This document shows positions 33,437-40,772 of a stretch of 45,298 bases of DNA, in pieces. Origin of the DNA: Sphingomonadales bacterium (GTDB lineage: Bacteria > Pseudomonadota > Alphaproteobacteria > Sphingomonadales > Sphingomonadaceae); the NCBI GenBank assembly GCA_018971065.1, contig JAGWVC010000020.1, positions 1 to 45,298 on the forward strand. The letters are read 5' to 3'. Numbering within the stretch: position 1 is the stretch's first letter; the number at the start of each line of letters is the position of its first letter. Made by a program: the position numbers and the translations under genes. The notes beneath the pieces were generated by a model, which ran no database searches, was not told the origin of the DNA, and saw only the letters and a list, made by a program, of their open reading frames with translations.

Positions 33437-34639
33437 TCAGGCAATCGCCGGGGCTTGCGCGCGGCGCAGGGTTCCCAGCGCGAACACCGCCGCCCCGGCC
33501 AGCGCCGTCAGCCCCGCCGCCAGGAACGCGCCCTGCATCGTTCCCGCCCGGCCGGCCACGCCGCCGACGATGATCGGCGAGATCGCCTGTCCCAGGAAGA
33601 ACATGCTGGTCCACACGCCCATGCCGCGCCCGCGGTGCCGGAACGAGAACTTCGATTGCGCCCAGGCGATCAGCGCCGGCACCGTCATGCCCGCGCCGGT
33701 CTGCTGCACGATCAGCGCCGCCTGCATACCGGGCAGGGTGCGCGCCAGCCCGATCCCCGCCAGGCCGATGCCCAGCAGGCCCAGCAGCACCGCGATCTGC
33801 ACGCCGTTCGCGTAGCGCGAAACCAGCCGGAACACCACCGAGCCCGCCATGATGAACAGCGCCGGGATCGCGGTGGCCTTGCTGACCGCCATCGGATCGC
33901 TCACGCCGATCTCGCGCCAGGCGATGCTGCCGTTGACGATGAACACATAGTAGAGGACCGAGGCGAACAGCGTCAGCGCGCCCACCGCGCAGGCCGCGCC
34001 CCACGGAAACGGCGTGCCGTCATCGTCGGCCATCGCCGTCGCCGGCTCGGGCCGCTTCGGCTCGAACAGGTTGAAATACATCGAAACGAACACCGGAAAG
34101 GCGATCAGGTAGACAAGGAACCCGCCGTTCCAGCGCAGGGCCGCTACCCCGGCCACCAGGAAGAACACCAGCGGCTGGAAGAACGGCCCGACCAACCCCT
34201 GTAGCATCAGCCAGTTGCGCCGGCCGGTGTCGTCCCAGTAGTCGGCGATCAGCGTGTTGACGATGGTCAGGATGCCCGCCTCGCAAACCCCCAGCAGGAT
34301 GCGGCTGGCGAAGATGGTGTCGAGGTTTTCCAGGAAGAACGGCGCCGCGCCGACGATGCCATAGAAGAACGTGCAGACCAGCAACAGCCGTCGCCGCCCG
34401 AACCGATCGACCAGGAACCCCGCGAACGGCGCCAGCACGGCGATCGCATAGCCCGGCGCGGTCACCATCGCCGGTACGCGGATCGCGGCGTCGGGCACGT
34501 CGTGGAAATGGCCGATGATCGACGCCACCACCGGAAACATGGCGATGATGGCGAACACCGGCAGGAACGCGGCGACGATCATCGTGAAGCCTTGCGGCTT
34601 GAGCGTGAGCGACGACAGGAAATTGCGCAGGAACGACAT
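33437..34639 (-). CDS. MFS transporter
   Basis: 400 residues; GGAGGGGAG lies upstream of the ATG at 34639, and the longer frame to 34702 enters the AT-rich control region. Twelve membrane segments are plausible. Loop signature LVDRFGRRRLLLVCTFFYG after helix 2. A charged central loop (NLFEPKRPEPATAMADDDG) divides the halves. It resembles the transporter at 27372 in length and layout (IADYWDDTGRRNW versus IGDYYDGAARDRW), so they are paralogs. Likely exports or imports a glycoside or its aglycone product. The TetR gene follows on the same strand. Confidence 0.88.
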   Translation of the reverse strand: MSFLRNFLSSLTLKPQGFTMIVAAFLPVFAIIAMFPVVASIIGHFHDVPDAAIRVPAMVTAPGYAIAVLAPFAGFLVDRFGRRRLLLVCTFFYGIVGAAPFFLENLDTIFASRILLGVCEAGILTIVNTLIADYWDDTGRRNWLMLQGLVGPFFQPLVFFLVAGVAALRWNGGFLVYLIAFPVFVSMYFNLFEPKRPEPATAMADDDGTPFPWGAACAVGALTLFASVLYYVFIVNGSIAWREIGVSDPMAVSKATAIPALFIMAGSVVFRLVSRYANGVQIAVLLGLLGIGLAGIGLARTLPGMQAALIVQQTGAGMTVPALIAWAQSKFSFRHRGRGMGVWTSMFFLGQAISPIIVGGVAGRAGTMQGAFLAAGLTALAGAAVFALGTLRRAQAPAIA

Positions 34640-34943
34640 GCAGGCTCCCCTCCGGTGGGCCGGTACGCGGCTTGTGCCGCTCTTGTGATGCATCCGTAAC
34701 AAAATAGAATATCAATTACAAACAAAACCTGCGTGTGGCGCGGTTGACAGGAACCTGCATTCGCATTTATTCCATTCGCACAGCCTGGTGGCCGGAGCGA
34801 TCCGGCCTGGGGCGACGCGGCGGGCGTTCCCGTGCGTCGGCTGCAGGCCCCACAGCGTTTCGCAAGGCGTCGTCCTTGCGGAGGGTGCGGGGAATGCAGC
34901 GATAGTCGGTCATTCCTTGCGCCTGCGAGACAGGAGATGGCCG
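34640..34943. other. 304-base divergent control region between MFS and Rieske genes
   Basis: No gene is seen. The left third is AT-rich with TAGAAT (34705-34710). TTGACA (34744-34749) with TATTCC (34768-34773) at an 18-base spacer is a possible promoter for the Rieske gene, and a GAA-N6-TTC site overlaps its -35. The right part is GC-rich leader DNA that is open in the Rieske frame back to 34788 but shows no protein-like features. Confidence 0.6.
34749..34764. promoter_or_regulatory. GAA-N6-TTC operator candidate, site D (AGGAA-N6-TTCGC)
   Basis: Overlaps the last base of a TTGACA -35 element in the MFS/Rieske divergent region. It is closest to site C in its GGAAC...TTCG form. Confidence 0.4.
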
Positions 34944-35981
34944 ATGTCGTTAGCAATCCGCCCCGAATTCATCCGGAACGCCTGGTATCTGGCCGCCTGG
35001 GCCGAGGAACTGCCCGAAGGCGGCTTCCTGGCCCGGCGACTGCTTGACCAGCCGTGGCTGCTGTGGCGGGAGGGCGATGGCGGTGTGGCGATGATTGCCG
35101 ATCGCTGCCCGCACCGTTTCGTGCCGCTGAGTCGGGGCCGGTTTGCCGCCGATGAATCAGGACGGGGCCGGATCGCCTGCGGCTATCACGGCCTGACCTT
35201 CGACGGGCGCGGCGCCTGCGTGCACAACCCGTTCGGCGCGGTGCCCGAAGCCGCGCGGGTGGATGCGCCGCCGGTGGTGGAGGCGCACGGCGGGGTGTGG
35301 TTCTGGCCGGGCGATGCCGCGCTGGCCGATCCGCGCCAGGTGCCCGATTTCGCGTTCATCGACGTCGGTGAGCCGACCGAGCGCGCGGTTTACGTAATGG
35401 ACGCACCGCACGAGCTGATCGTCGATAACCTGATGGACCTAAGCCACGCCGAATTCCTGCACGTGGAAAGCTTCGGCACCAACGGCTCGCTGATGAGCCA
35501 CGGCAAACAGGCGGTAAAAGCGGACGAAAGTGGCGCCATATGGAACAACTGGAATGTGACTGACGCCCCGCCGCCGGGCTGGGCCGCGCCATTGCTGGGC
35601 GAAGGGCAGACCGTGGACCAGTGGCTGCACATCCGCTGGGACGCGCCCGCCAGCATGGCGCTGTTCATCGGTATGAGGCGCAGCGGTACAGGCGAAGCGG
35701 TGGTGCCGCCAATGGCCAACCCGCATATCCTGACACCCGAAACCGCCACCAGCACGCATTACTTCTTCACCCACAAGCCCGGTGCCGAGGAAGCGGCGCA
35801 GGCGCGGCGCGTGTTCCTGGAAGAAGACGAGCCGATGATCCGCGCGCAGCAGGAGGCGATGAACGGTGAGGATTTCTGGGACTTGCGCCCGCTGATCCTG
35901 CCCAGCGATGCCGGCGCCATTCGCGTGCGACGGCGGCGTATGCAGTTGCTGCGGGCGGAAACCTCAACCGCGCAGGCGTAG
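34944..35981 (+). CDS. Rieske non-haem iron oxygenase, VanA-like O-demethylase type
   Basis: 345 residues from the ATG at 34944 with AGGAG nearby. The N-terminal Rieske domain binds 2Fe-2S through C55, H57 (CPHRF), C79 and H82 (CGYHG). The catalytic domain has the mononuclear iron site N162-x2-D165-x2-H168-x4-H173 in NLMDLSHAEFLH. Length and spacing match the vanillate O-demethylase (VanA) group and not the larger dioxygenase alpha subunits. It may demethylate a methoxy-aromatic aglycone, releasing formaldehyde. No VanB-type reductase gene is in the window. Its 3' end overlaps the convergent nucleoside hydrolase by 18 bases. Confidence 0.88.
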   Translation: MSLAIRPEFIRNAWYLAAWAEELPEGGFLARRLLDQPWLLWREGDGGVAMIADRCPHRFVPLSRGRFAADESGRGRIACGYHGLTFDGRGACVHNPFGAVPEAARVDAPPVVEAHGGVWFWPGDAALADPRQVPDFAFIDVGEPTERAVYVMDAPHELIVDNLMDLSHAEFLHVESFGTNGSLMSHGKQAVKADESGAIWNNWNVTDAPPPGWAAPLLGEGQTVDQWLHIRWDAPASMALFIGMRRSGTGEAVVPPMANPHILTPETATSTHYFFTHKPGAEEAAQARRVFLEEDEPMIRAQQEAMNGEDFWDLRPLILPSDAGAIRVRRRRMQLLRAETSTAQA

Positions 35982-36908
35982 CTTGGCGAGGAAGTCGGCC
36001 CAGGCCAATCGCGCGTCGAGCTGCTCGAAGACGCGCACGTTGCGGCCCGGGATTTCCGCGCCGTAGCGGCCTTCGGCAAGGATGCGGCGCGCGGGGCGAT
36101 CGACGGCGCGGCTGCTTTCGGCCGAGACAGCGGTCAGCAGCGCCAGCGGACTGTCACCCAGCGGCCAGGCCCCGCCCACGTCAATGAACGCGGGCGGGTG
36201 GGTGAAGTGGTCATATAGCCAGCGACCGAGCGGGGATATGGCACGCATCTCGGTGGCCATTTCGGCGACCGAGAACTGCATCTGGCGATAGGCGGGTTGC
36301 GGCACCTGCCAGATCGGGACCGTGCTCTGTTCGATCACGGCGCGCGCGGCGGTCTCGTCGGTGGCGAGGTTGTATTCCCAGCCGCCATCGGGATAGCCAC
36401 CACCGCCGATCCACACCACCGTCATTCGCGCGGCGATGGCGGGCTGGAGGCGCAGCGCGGCGGCGACGTTGGTGAGCGGGCCGCCGCAGGTGAGGATCAG
36501 CGGCAGAGGATCGTCGCGCATTGCTTCAGCGACGATGCCGCGCGCGGCGGGGGAGGGGGCGAGGCTGAAATCTTCCGTGCCGGCGGCGACGGGGATGGGC
36601 GTGCCGCGAACGGTGCGGCGCAGGCATTCGCGGGCGATGTCGGCGGCGATCGCGGCGCTGTGCCCGGCCAGCGCGGGCTCGACGAACCTGGCGTTAAGCG
36701 CCGAGGTGGTGATGAGCGTGGTGCGGGTTTTGGGCGACAGCAACTGATGCACCAGCGCCACCAGCCCGTCGGGATCGCCGGAAAAGTCATTGTCGATGAT
36801 GACGCGGGCCGAAGCGCGCTGGGGGATCATCGGCGCGGCGCGGGCGATCGGGGCGAGCAGCGCACCAGCGGCGAGCGAACCGGCGAACTGGCGGCGGGAG
36901 AGAGGCAT
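35964..36908 (-). CDS. Exported nucleoside hydrolase-like protein
   Basis: 314 residues. A twin-arginine-type leader (SRRQFAGSLAAGALLAPIARA) suggests export. The inosine-uridine hydrolase core follows: VIIDNDFSGDPDGLVALVHQL with the calcium-binding Asp cluster, although the second Asp of the usual DD pair is Pro here; then LTCGGPLTNVAAAL and WEYNLATDETAARAV. The family cleaves N-ribosides. In this context a different glycosidic bond may be the target. It is the last gene of the deglycosidase copy-2 operon, 14 bases after DUF1080. Confidence 0.85.
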   Translation of the reverse strand: MPLSRRQFAGSLAAGALLAPIARAAPMIPQRASARVIIDNDFSGDPDGLVALVHQLLSPKTRTTLITTSALNARFVEPALAGHSAAIAADIARECLRRTVRGTPIPVAAGTEDFSLAPSPAARGIVAEAMRDDPLPLILTCGGPLTNVAAALRLQPAIAARMTVVWIGGGGYPDGGWEYNLATDETAARAVIEQSTVPIWQVPQPAYRQMQFSVAEMATEMRAISPLGRWLYDHFTHPPAFIDVGGAWPLGDSPLALLTAVSAESSRAVDRPARRILAEGRYGAEIPGRNVRVFEQLDARLAWADFLAKLRLRG

Positions 36909-36922
36909 CGGCAGCTCCGGGT

Positions 36923-37741
36923 TCAGCCTCCGGCGCGGATGCGGGCGATTTCCCCGGCATCGAGCGGGCGGATCATCACGTTGCGAAAGGACACTTCCGC
37001 GGCTTCAAATTCCAGCGCGATGCGGCCCTTGCGCAAGGGCGCGCCGGCGCGGTCCTGCAAGCCGAACAGCGTGTTGACGATGCGGCCGTTGACGAGGTGC
37101 GCGGCCTGGTCGTCGAACGCGAAGAGATCGAGCGTGTTCCAGCCGTCGAGTCGCTCGAACTGGCCGGCGTGGCGCAGCCATTGCCGGGCGATGCCGCCGG
37201 CAGTGATGGCGGGCGGATAATCGCGCGGCAGGGCGGGGACCCAGTTTGGCCACAGCGGCGTGCCGCCGAGCAGCGGTCCTTGCAGCGCCCGCGTGTTGAT
37301 GGTGATGGCATCGCCCACGTCGGTTTCCTCGACCTGGAATTCGATGCCGTCAGGGAACAGCCGATCGCGATCGGGGGCCAGGTGATAGAGCACGCCCGAA
37401 TTGCGGCGTTGCATGTCACGCGGGGCGAAGCGGCGCGATCCCCAGCGGCATTCGAGCCGTAGGTGGTAATCGGCGTGTTCGCTGGCGGTGGCGAGATGGC
37501 CGAAGGTGGCGCTGTCCGGTCCGGTGTAGCGGGGCCCGAGCAAGTGCAGCGCGCCGTGTTCGATCGCCACGACGTGGTGCGGATCGCCCGCCGGGGCGCC
37601 TTGCTGGAACATCGTCCAGCCGGCGAGGCTGCGGCCATCGAACAGGCGGCGCCATGCCGGTGCCGCGCGTGGGCGCCGGGCTTGTCCGAATGTTGTCGCA
37701 GAAGCGGCGAGCATGGCGAGGACGGGGCGGCGCGCGATCAT
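36923..37741 (-). CDS. DUF1080 (3-keto-disaccharide hydrolase family) protein
   Basis: 272 residues; the ATG at 37741 overlaps the MBL gene stop (ATGA). The leader MIARRPVLAMLAASATTFGQA suggests export. The concanavalin-like DUF1080 domain is clear: WRRLFDGRSLAGWTMF, DYHLRLECRWGS, NSGVLYHL, IEFQVEETDVGD, and WNTLDLFAF, ending with VSFRNVMIRPL. This family has been linked to hydrolysis of 3-keto-glycosides. Its place directly in a deglycosidase operon fits a step on 3-oxo-O-glycosides parallel to C-C cleavage. A carbohydrate-binding role without hydrolysis cannot be excluded. Confidence 0.87.
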   Translation of the reverse strand: MIARRPVLAMLAASATTFGQARRPRAAPAWRRLFDGRSLAGWTMFQQGAPAGDPHHVVAIEHGALHLLGPRYTGPDSATFGHLATASEHADYHLRLECRWGSRRFAPRDMQRRNSGVLYHLAPDRDRLFPDGIEFQVEETDVGDAITINTRALQGPLLGGTPLWPNWVPALPRDYPPAITAGGIARQWLRHAGQFERLDGWNTLDLFAFDDQAAHLVNGRIVNTLFGLQDRAGAPLRKGRIALEFEAAEVSFRNVMIRPLDAGEIARIRAGG

Positions 37742-38718
37742 CGAAACGAATCCAGGTCGCGTGCCATGTGGACGGGGCCGTGGTAGAAGCGGCGTACGCC
37801 GGCGATCAGCACGGCCGGGTGCCTGAGCTGTTCGGGCACCGGCACGAAATGGGTGAGCACGACGGACTTGACGCCGGCGGCCTGGGCGATGCGGCCGAGG
37901 TTTTCGGCGGTGAGGTGGTTGACTTTCATGCCGTCGGCGACGCTTTTGCGGGCGGCGGCGGGAACATCGGAAATGGTGCGTGCGAGCCGTTCGGCGATGC
38001 CGTCGATATCCACGATCTCGCTGACCAGCACGTCGGCGCCTTGCGCCAGCTTTTGCAGGCCGGGCGAGGGGCCGGTGTCGCCCGAATAGACGAAGCTGCG
38101 GCCGCCGGCTTCGATGCGGAACGCCACCGCGCGGGGGCGTTCGGGCAGCGGCACCGATGGCGCGGTCTGGTAGTGATCGACGGCGATGGCGGTGACGGTG
38201 ATGTGTTCGTCGCGGAACACCGGAACCGGCTCGGCAGCGTCGGCGGGGAGGTCGTGCGCGGTGACGGTGTCGGCAATCGCAGGCCTGGCAGGACCGGCGG
38301 TGGGATACGAGGCGAGCGCGGTGGGCGCATTGGCGGCGCACAGCCCGGCGACAAGCGTGGCGGTGCCGGGCGGCCCATAGACCGGCAGGTGGCCGGCACC
38401 GAACAGCCAGTGCGTCATCAACACCGGGCCGAGATCGGCGTTATGGTCGAGGTGGTGGTGCGACAGAAAAACCACGCGGATCGCGCGTTCGGGAATGCCG
38501 GCGCGGGCAAGCTGGCGTTGCACGTCGTTGCCGCAGTCGAACAGGTAGACCGCGTCGGCCACTATCAGGGCATTGGCGATCTGGGCGCGTTCGCGCTGGA
38601 CCTGGGGGCCGCCGCTGGTGCCGAGCGTGATCCAGCGGGGGCCGGCAGGAGCCGCACTCCCCAGCCGGCTGGCGAGCGCCAGGGCGGGGAGCGCGGCGAG
38701 GAGGCTGCGTCGCTTCAC
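37738..38718 (-). CDS. Exported MBL-fold metallohydrolase
   Basis: 326 residues from a GTG at 38718 overlapping the DUF6379 stop (GTGA). The N-terminus (MKRRSLLAALPALALASRLGSAA) is a likely signal peptide. Metal motif H87-x-H89-x-D91-H92 in SHHHLDHN, a further His in VDHYQT, the Asp in VYSGDTGP, and His in VVLTHFVP complete a binuclear site. It resembles the RNase Z/arylsulfatase-type branch (GTSGGPQ near the start). It may hydrolyse an ester, lactone or sulfate on the glycoside. Overlaps on both sides show it is part of the operon. Confidence 0.86.
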   Translation of the reverse strand: MKRRSLLAALPALALASRLGSAAPAGPRWITLGTSGGPQVQRERAQIANALIVADAVYLFDCGNDVQRQLARAGIPERAIRVVFLSHHHLDHNADLGPVLMTHWLFGAGHLPVYGPPGTATLVAGLCAANAPTALASYPTAGPARPAIADTVTAHDLPADAAEPVPVFRDEHITVTAIAVDHYQTAPSVPLPERPRAVAFRIEAGGRSFVYSGDTGPSPGLQKLAQGADVLVSEIVDIDGIAERLARTISDVPAAARKSVADGMKVNHLTAENLGRIAQAAGVKSVVLTHFVPVPEQLRHPAVLIAGVRRFYHGPVHMARDLDSFR

Positions 38719-39089
38719 GCGGCGAGCGCGAGTTGCTTGGCATCCTTGGTGGTGGGCACGAACGGCAGGTAGGAAACGCGGTTGCGCACCGCGAATTCGA
38801 TCCGGTGCTCGCCCGGTGCAAGGCCGCCGTTAAGTGCGGTTATCAGCGCCTTTTCGCCGAAGTTCCAGCGGTCGTCATAGACGGTTTCCATTTCGTCGAG
38901 CGTGTAGGTCTTGCCGCGCACCGAGAAGCGGATGTCCGCGCGCGGGATCGCCACGCCATCGACGGTGACGGCGATGTCCTCCACCATCGAGAGGCCAAGG
39001 CCGCGATAGTAGGGCAGGCGGCCGAGGAAGGCGAACCCGCCCTCCACCGACTGGAGGCTGCCTTCGACGATCATCTTGTTGTCCATCAT
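38715..39089 (-). CDS. C-glycoside deglycosidase beta subunit (DUF6379), copy 2
   Basis: 124 residues, ATG at 39089 preceded by GGAG. It shows the full family pattern: GGFAFLGRLPYYRGLGLSMVEDIAVTVDG, RADIRFSVRGKTYTLDEMET, DDRWNFGEKALITALNGGLAPGEHRIEFAVRNRVSYLPF. This is closer to the family consensus than copy 1. The TIM-barrel partner is encoded 12 bases upstream in the same operon. Role: supports cleavage of the sugar-aglycone C-C bond after 3-oxidation. The 3-oxidase could be the GMC protein at 29423 or one encoded outside the window. Confidence 0.87.
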   Translation of the reverse strand: MMDNKMIVEGSLQSVEGGFAFLGRLPYYRGLGLSMVEDIAVTVDGVAIPRADIRFSVRGKTYTLDEMETVYDDRWNFGEKALITALNGGLAPGEHRIEFAVRNRVSYLPFVPTTKDAKQLALAA

Positions 39090-39101
39090 GGCAGGTGCTC
39101 C

Positions 39102-40124
39102 TTAGGCCGCGACAGGGGTCTTGAGGGTGGGGACTTCGGTTTCGCCGAGGTAGCCGGCCAGCATCACCTGCTGGCGGCGGACCTGTTCGACCGAATCCGG
39201 CTCCTCGGCGTCCTCGATCCAGCGGTTGCCTTCGTATTCCGAGCAGATGTAGCCCTCGTAGCCGCCCTGCTGGAGCACGCGCACGATCTCGTCATAGGGG
39301 ATCGACGGTTCCACGCAGTCCTCGGTCATCTCGTAGAACTTGCCGTGGATGTTGCGGATCATCGGCATGTAGTCGAGCATCCGCTTCGGCTCGAACGCGG
39401 CGTTGTGACGCATCGCCTCGGCCATGCCGATGGCGGGGCCGGTGCCGCCCATCTGCTGGACTTCGAGGATCACGTATTCCGACAGCACGCGTTCGTCGTA
39501 GGCCTTCTCGATGTAGTCGGCGATCTTGTCCGAAACGCCCAGGCGGCGGAACTTGGCCGACCACACGCGCGGGTAATGATGCAGGAACATGCCCATGTCG
39601 GGCAGAAAGCCCAGCGCCGGCGAGCCAGACTTCGTGAACGCCTCGGCCAGGCGGATGATCCACGGATGGTCGAAGTGCAGCGGCGCATGAACTTCGGTGA
39701 GCAGCATGATGCCCTTTTCCTCGGCATAAGGCGCGGCGGCCACCAGCACTTCGGGGGCGATCGACACCAGCGAGCGGATGTAGGGCATGCCCAGCCGCGC
39801 GCCGAAGTCGATGTCGTTCCTGACGCTGGCAACCTGCTCCTCGAACGGCATCGGCCGGTCCTTGTAGCGCTTGTAGTCGAGCATGTAGTCATGGCTGACC
39901 GGCACGCAGTCGTACTTCTTGATCAGGCGGTGCCAGTTGGCGATGTCGGCATCGGCCACGCCCACTTCGGGCCAGCCCCAGAAGGTCTGCTCGCCGATGA
40001 TCTCGATGCCGCGCGCGCCCAGTTCGGCGGAGACGCGGATGCAGTCTTCCAGGTCCATTTTGCCCTGGAAAGTCTCGTTCTGGTAGGAATAGAGGCTGAC
40101 GCCACGTTTGATCTTACTGGTCAT
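39102..40124 (-). CDS. C-glycoside deglycosidase alpha subunit (sugar isomerase-like TIM barrel), copy 2
   Basis: 340 residues; GGGAG lies upstream of the ATG at 40124. TIM barrel beginning GVSLYSYQNETFQGKMDLED, with metal candidates E144 and H146 (LLTEVHAP), D176 (FLPDMGM), H260 (RNIHGKFYE) and E296 (CSEYEGNRW). The GVSLYSYQ...IEIIGEQ and HGKFYEM blocks match deglycosidase alpha subunits (CarC/DgpC type). It heads a five-gene operon with its beta subunit, MBL hydrolase, DUF1080 and nucleoside hydrolase. A plain sugar-phosphate isomerase role is less likely because of the DUF6379 partner. Confidence 0.86.
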   Translation of the reverse strand: MTSKIKRGVSLYSYQNETFQGKMDLEDCIRVSAELGARGIEIIGEQTFWGWPEVGVADADIANWHRLIKKYDCVPVSHDYMLDYKRYKDRPMPFEEQVASVRNDIDFGARLGMPYIRSLVSIAPEVLVAAAPYAEEKGIMLLTEVHAPLHFDHPWIIRLAEAFTKSGSPALGFLPDMGMFLHHYPRVWSAKFRRLGVSDKIADYIEKAYDERVLSEYVILEVQQMGGTGPAIGMAEAMRHNAAFEPKRMLDYMPMIRNIHGKFYEMTEDCVEPSIPYDEIVRVLQQGGYEGYICSEYEGNRWIEDAEEPDSVEQVRRQQVMLAGYLGETEVPTLKTPVAA

Positions 40125-40229
40125 GCTGCGCTCCCTTGGGTTCGCGTGGAGCGGGTAGCGAGCGGCAGCGCGCCAGCGCGCGAACCGGTCTCTCTCCCCT
40201 GGGGCCGGAGGTGCGGAACCTTGCCCTAT

Positions 40230-40245
40230 TGGAACGAATATTCGT
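40230..40245. promoter_or_regulatory. GAA-N6-TTC operator candidate, site C (TGGAA-N6-TTCGT)
   Basis: Includes the perfect 12-bp palindrome ACGAATATTCGT (40234-40245). It covers the -10 region (AATATT on the minus strand, 18 bases from TTGACG) of the copy-2 operon, 106 bases before its start. Confidence 0.5.
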
Positions 40246-40260
40246 ATAATTGCCGGTGCC

Positions 40261-40288
40261 CGTCAAGCCATCAAATCGCGGCTTGACG
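40261..40288. promoter_or_regulatory. Inverted repeat CGTCAAGCC-N10-GGCTTGACG, divergent -35 block
   Basis: Perfect 9-bp arms. On the minus strand the left arm gives TTGACG (40266-40261) for the deglycosidase copy-2 operon; on the plus strand the right arm gives TTGACG (40283-40288) toward the DoxX-like gene. It parallels the palindrome at 31078. ATTTTT follows the right arm, so a rightward hairpin is possible, but no gene upstream needs a terminator there. Confidence 0.45.
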
Positions 40289-40355
40289 ATTTTTAGAATC
40301 AATATACCACTTCTGTAAATCCGGCTCGCCAGAGGCCGATTGCGGGAGTTGCGGG

Positions 40356-40772
40356 ATGATCGGAAGGCGATTGCTTGTCGCGCTGGCGGGTCTGCCGGTG
40401 GCGGCGTTCTTCGGTTTTGTCGGGTGGTACAAGGCATTTGCGCCACTGGCGGAACTGCAGGCGCATCACGCCTGGACCGCGCATGTGCCCGGGTGGATCG
40501 GACGGCCGATCGGCTGGAGCGAGCTGGCCGGCGCGGCGGGTCTGGTGGCCGGGCTGTTTCCCGCGGCCTGGCGCTGGACCCGGATTGCGGCGCTGTGGCT
40601 GGCGGCCACGCAGGTTCCCTCATCGGTGATCCACTGGCTGCACGGGGAAACCGGTGAACTGCCCAAGAACCTCACCCTGATCGCGGTGCTGTGCCTGGTC
40701 GCCTGCCTTGCCCGCCGGCCGAAACCTGTTCCCCCCGCCCCATTTTCCCTCGCAAAGGAGACCCCGGCATGA
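40356..40772 (+). CDS. DoxX-like four-helix membrane protein
   Basis: 138 residues; GCGGGA lies a little upstream of the ATG. Four hydrophobic segments are seen, at about residues 5-25 (LLVALAGLPVAAFFGFVGWYK), 53-70, 73-92 and 103-118. The family pattern GFVGWYKAFAP, then GWSELAGAAGLVAGLF, supports DoxX-like. Function unknown; related proteins associate with oxidoreductases or respiratory electron transfer. Coupled by ATGA to the exported SnoaL-like gene. Confidence 0.8.
   Translation: MIGRRLLVALAGLPVAAFFGFVGWYKAFAPLAELQAHHAWTAHVPGWIGRPIGWSELAGAAGLVAGLFPAAWRWTRIAALWLAATQVPSSVIHWLHGETGELPKNLTLIAVLCLVACLARRPKPVPPAPFSLAKETPA

Noticed and set aside
40292..40319. TTAGAA...TTCTGTAA stretch resembling site B of the GAA-N6-TTC set
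   Set aside because: The spacing is N12, not N6, and the arms do not match as a dyad. It was left out of the motif set.
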